A DNA stretch of 64,000 nucleotides from an uncultured Blautia sp. (GTDB lineage Bacteria > Bacillota > Clostridia > Lachnospirales > Lachnospiraceae), in contig UQHF01000011.1 of the NCBI GenBank assembly GCA_900540785.1, forward strand, positions 38,735 through 102,734, given 5' to 3'. Position 1 is the first letter of the stretch; every line of letters starts with the position of its first letter. The notes beneath the pieces were generated by a model, which had not been told where the DNA came from, searched no databases, and worked only from the letters and a program-made list of their open reading frames with translations. Shown here one piece after another: positions 62,659 through 64,000 of the stretch. The position numbers were made by a program, and so were the translations under genes.

Positions 62659-63951
62659 ATGAAACAGGATATGATTGTGATTCTTGACCTTGGAAGCACA
62701 GAAAATACAGTGCTTGCAAGAGAAATCCGTGCTCTTGGTGTATACAGTGAGATTCACCCTCATGACATTACATCAGAAGAGCTGAAAAATCTGGAAAATG
62801 TAAAAGGTATTATTTTAAACGGCGGGGAAAACCGTGTAGTAGACGGAAAAGAAGTGGAAATCCGTCAGGAGCTTTATGACTTAGGCTACCCTATGATTTC
62901 CGTTGACTATCCGGCATCAAAATGCAGCGTACAGCTCTCTCAGCTTCCGGATACAGAGACACTGAAAAACTTCATTTTCCAGGAATGCAAAGCAGAAGCA
63001 AACTGGAACATGAAAAACTTTATCGAAGACCAGGTAGAGCTTATTCGCAATCAGGTAGGAGACAGAAAGGTGCTTCTTGCTCTTTCCGGCGGTGTGGATT
63101 CCTCCGTGGTTGCCGCAATGCTGATCAAAGCCATCGGGCAGCAGCTTGTATGTGTTCATGTAAACCACGGTCTTATGCGTAAAAATGAGTCTGAGAGCGT
63201 TGTGAAAGTATTCCGTGACGAGCTTCACGCAAATCTTATCTACGTAGACGCTTCCGAGCGTTTCCTCGGCAAGCTGGAAAATGTGGCTGACCCTGAAGAA
63301 AAGAGAAAAATCATCGGCGGCGAATTTATCCGCGTCTTTGAGGAAGAGGCAAGAAAACTGGAAGGAATTGATTTCCTCGGTCAGGGAACTATTTACCCGG
63401 ACATCATTGAAAGCGGTACAAAGACTGCAAAAATGGTAAAATCTCACCACAATGTAGGCGGTCTTCCGGAAGATCTTCAGTTTGAGCTGGTAGAGCCTCT
63501 GAAACAGTTATTTAAAGATGAAGTCCGCGCCTGCGGTATTGAGCTTGGACTTCCTCACGATATGGTTTACCGTCAGCCGTTCCCGGGACCAGGACTTGGT
63601 GTTCGCTGTCTTGGCGCGATCACAAGAGACCGTCTGGAGGCAGTTCGCGAGTCTGATGCAATTCTCCGCGAGGAATTTGCAAAAGCAGGACTTGATAAAA
63701 AAGTATGGCAGTATTTCACAGTTGTGCCTGATTTCAAGAGCGTTGGCATGAAAAACCATGAGAGATGCTTCGAGTATACGGTCATTATCCGCGCCATCAA
63801 TACCATTGACGCTATGACAGCCAGCATTGAGCGCGTGAACTGGGATGTACTGGAAGTGATCACAAACAGAATTCTTGCAGAGGTGGAGAATGTAAACAGG
63901 GTTTGCTATGATATGAGCCCGAAACCACCGGCAACGATTGAGTTTGAATAA
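62659..63951 (+). CDS. GuaA paralogue with degenerate glutaminase domain
   Basis: The 430-residue protein has a complete ATP-pyrophosphatase domain (LLALSGGVDSSVVAAML) and dimerisation domain (to KPPATIEFE), closely like GuaA at 37836. The N-terminal ~105 residues keep the glutaminase start (ILDLGSTENTVLAREIRALG) but the nucleophile segment is replaced (GICYG becomes SVDYP). About 85 residues, including the His-Glu pair, are absent. It should use free ammonia, another amidotransferase, or a new substrate. AAGGAG precedes the ATG; a TATAAT lies at 62590. Confidence 0.9.
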   Translation: MKQDMIVILDLGSTENTVLAREIRALGVYSEIHPHDITSEELKNLENVKGIILNGGENRVVDGKEVEIRQELYDLGYPMISVDYPASKCSVQLSQLPDTETLKNFIFQECKAEANWNMKNFIEDQVELIRNQVGDRKVLLALSGGVDSSVVAAMLIKAIGQQLVCVHVNHGLMRKNESESVVKVFRDELHANLIYVDASERFLGKLENVADPEEKRKIIGGEFIRVFEEEARKLEGIDFLGQGTIYPDIIESGTKTAKMVKSHHNVGGLPEDLQFELVEPLKQLFKDEVRACGIELGLPHDMVYRQPFPGPGLGVRCLGAITRDRLEAVRESDAILREEFAKAGLDKKVWQYFTVVPDFKSVGMKNHERCFEYTVIIRAINTIDAMTASIERVNWDVLEVITNRILAEVENVNRVCYDMSPKPPATIEFE

Positions 63952-64000
63952 ATCGAGTTGCTTAAAAAAGCCAGTGTTTATGCGGGTTTCAGCGATTTCG

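Overview
The window reads as chromosome of a gut-type anaerobic Firmicute, most likely a Lachnospiraceae (Blautia / Mediterraneibacter / Dorea-like). The call rests on the gene mix: a corrinoid protein with an iron-sulfur corrinoid activator, a V-type ATPase operon, an EFR1-type flavodoxin/ferredoxin protein, a T-box, an Mn riboswitch, the rho-rpmE-DUF1385-prmC-prfA block, strong AGGAGG ribosome sites and moderate G+C. No database search was possible, so the genus is an inference.

Layout. 1-3.2 kb: corrinoid protein and its activator. 3.2-4.07 kb: a methionine-type T-box, a structured repeat and a degenerate 52-bp tandem array, all upstream of metG. 6.0-9.8 kb: DUF4430 protein, ECF-type S component, Mn riboswitch and P-type cation ATPase. 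9.8-10.5 kb: a large nested palindromic non-coding region. 10.5-12.7 kb: moaC, a MogA/MoaB protein, a MOSC protein and TatD. 12.8-14.6 kb: three immunity-like orphans, one frameshifted. 14.7-19.4 kb: two-component system plus ABC exporter. 19.4-24.7 kb: CapA-like protein, DUF885 peptidase, thioredoxin reductase, NlpC/P60 protein. 24.8-25.05 kb: a DnaA-box cluster. 25.2-33.7 kb: a nine-gene V-ATPase operon on the minus strand. 33.9-39.4 kb: trmB, a second 52-bp array, a small coiled-coil ORF, tRNA-Lys, EFR1 protein, MATE transporter, guaA. 39.6-44.0 kb: an AT-richer accessory island with a decayed antitoxin/GNAT-toxin pair, an MFS transporter, gene debris and a two-gene AAA ATPase + DUF4276 module that looks like an anti-phage system. 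44.0-46.5 kb: cytoplasmic transglutaminase-like protein. 46.9-51.9 kb: ABC sugar/oligosaccharide importer with a solute-binding protein at each end. 52-55 kb: thioredoxin-like protein, UMF1-type MFS, DUF368 protein. 55-59.9 kb: rho, rpmE, DUF1385, prmC, prfA. 60-64 kb: NhaC-type antiporter, zinc alcohol dehydrogenase, and a second GuaA that has lost its glutaminase active site.

The most interesting items are: two arrays of about 52-bp degenerate repeats (3.66-3.96 and 34.74-34.97 kb) sharing one motif grammar; the AAA/DUF4276 pair in an accessory island; the glutaminase-dead GuaA paralogue; the nested palindrome upstream of moaC, part of which recurs after trxB; a family of hairpin repeats at three loci; and an isolated cluster of DnaA boxes.
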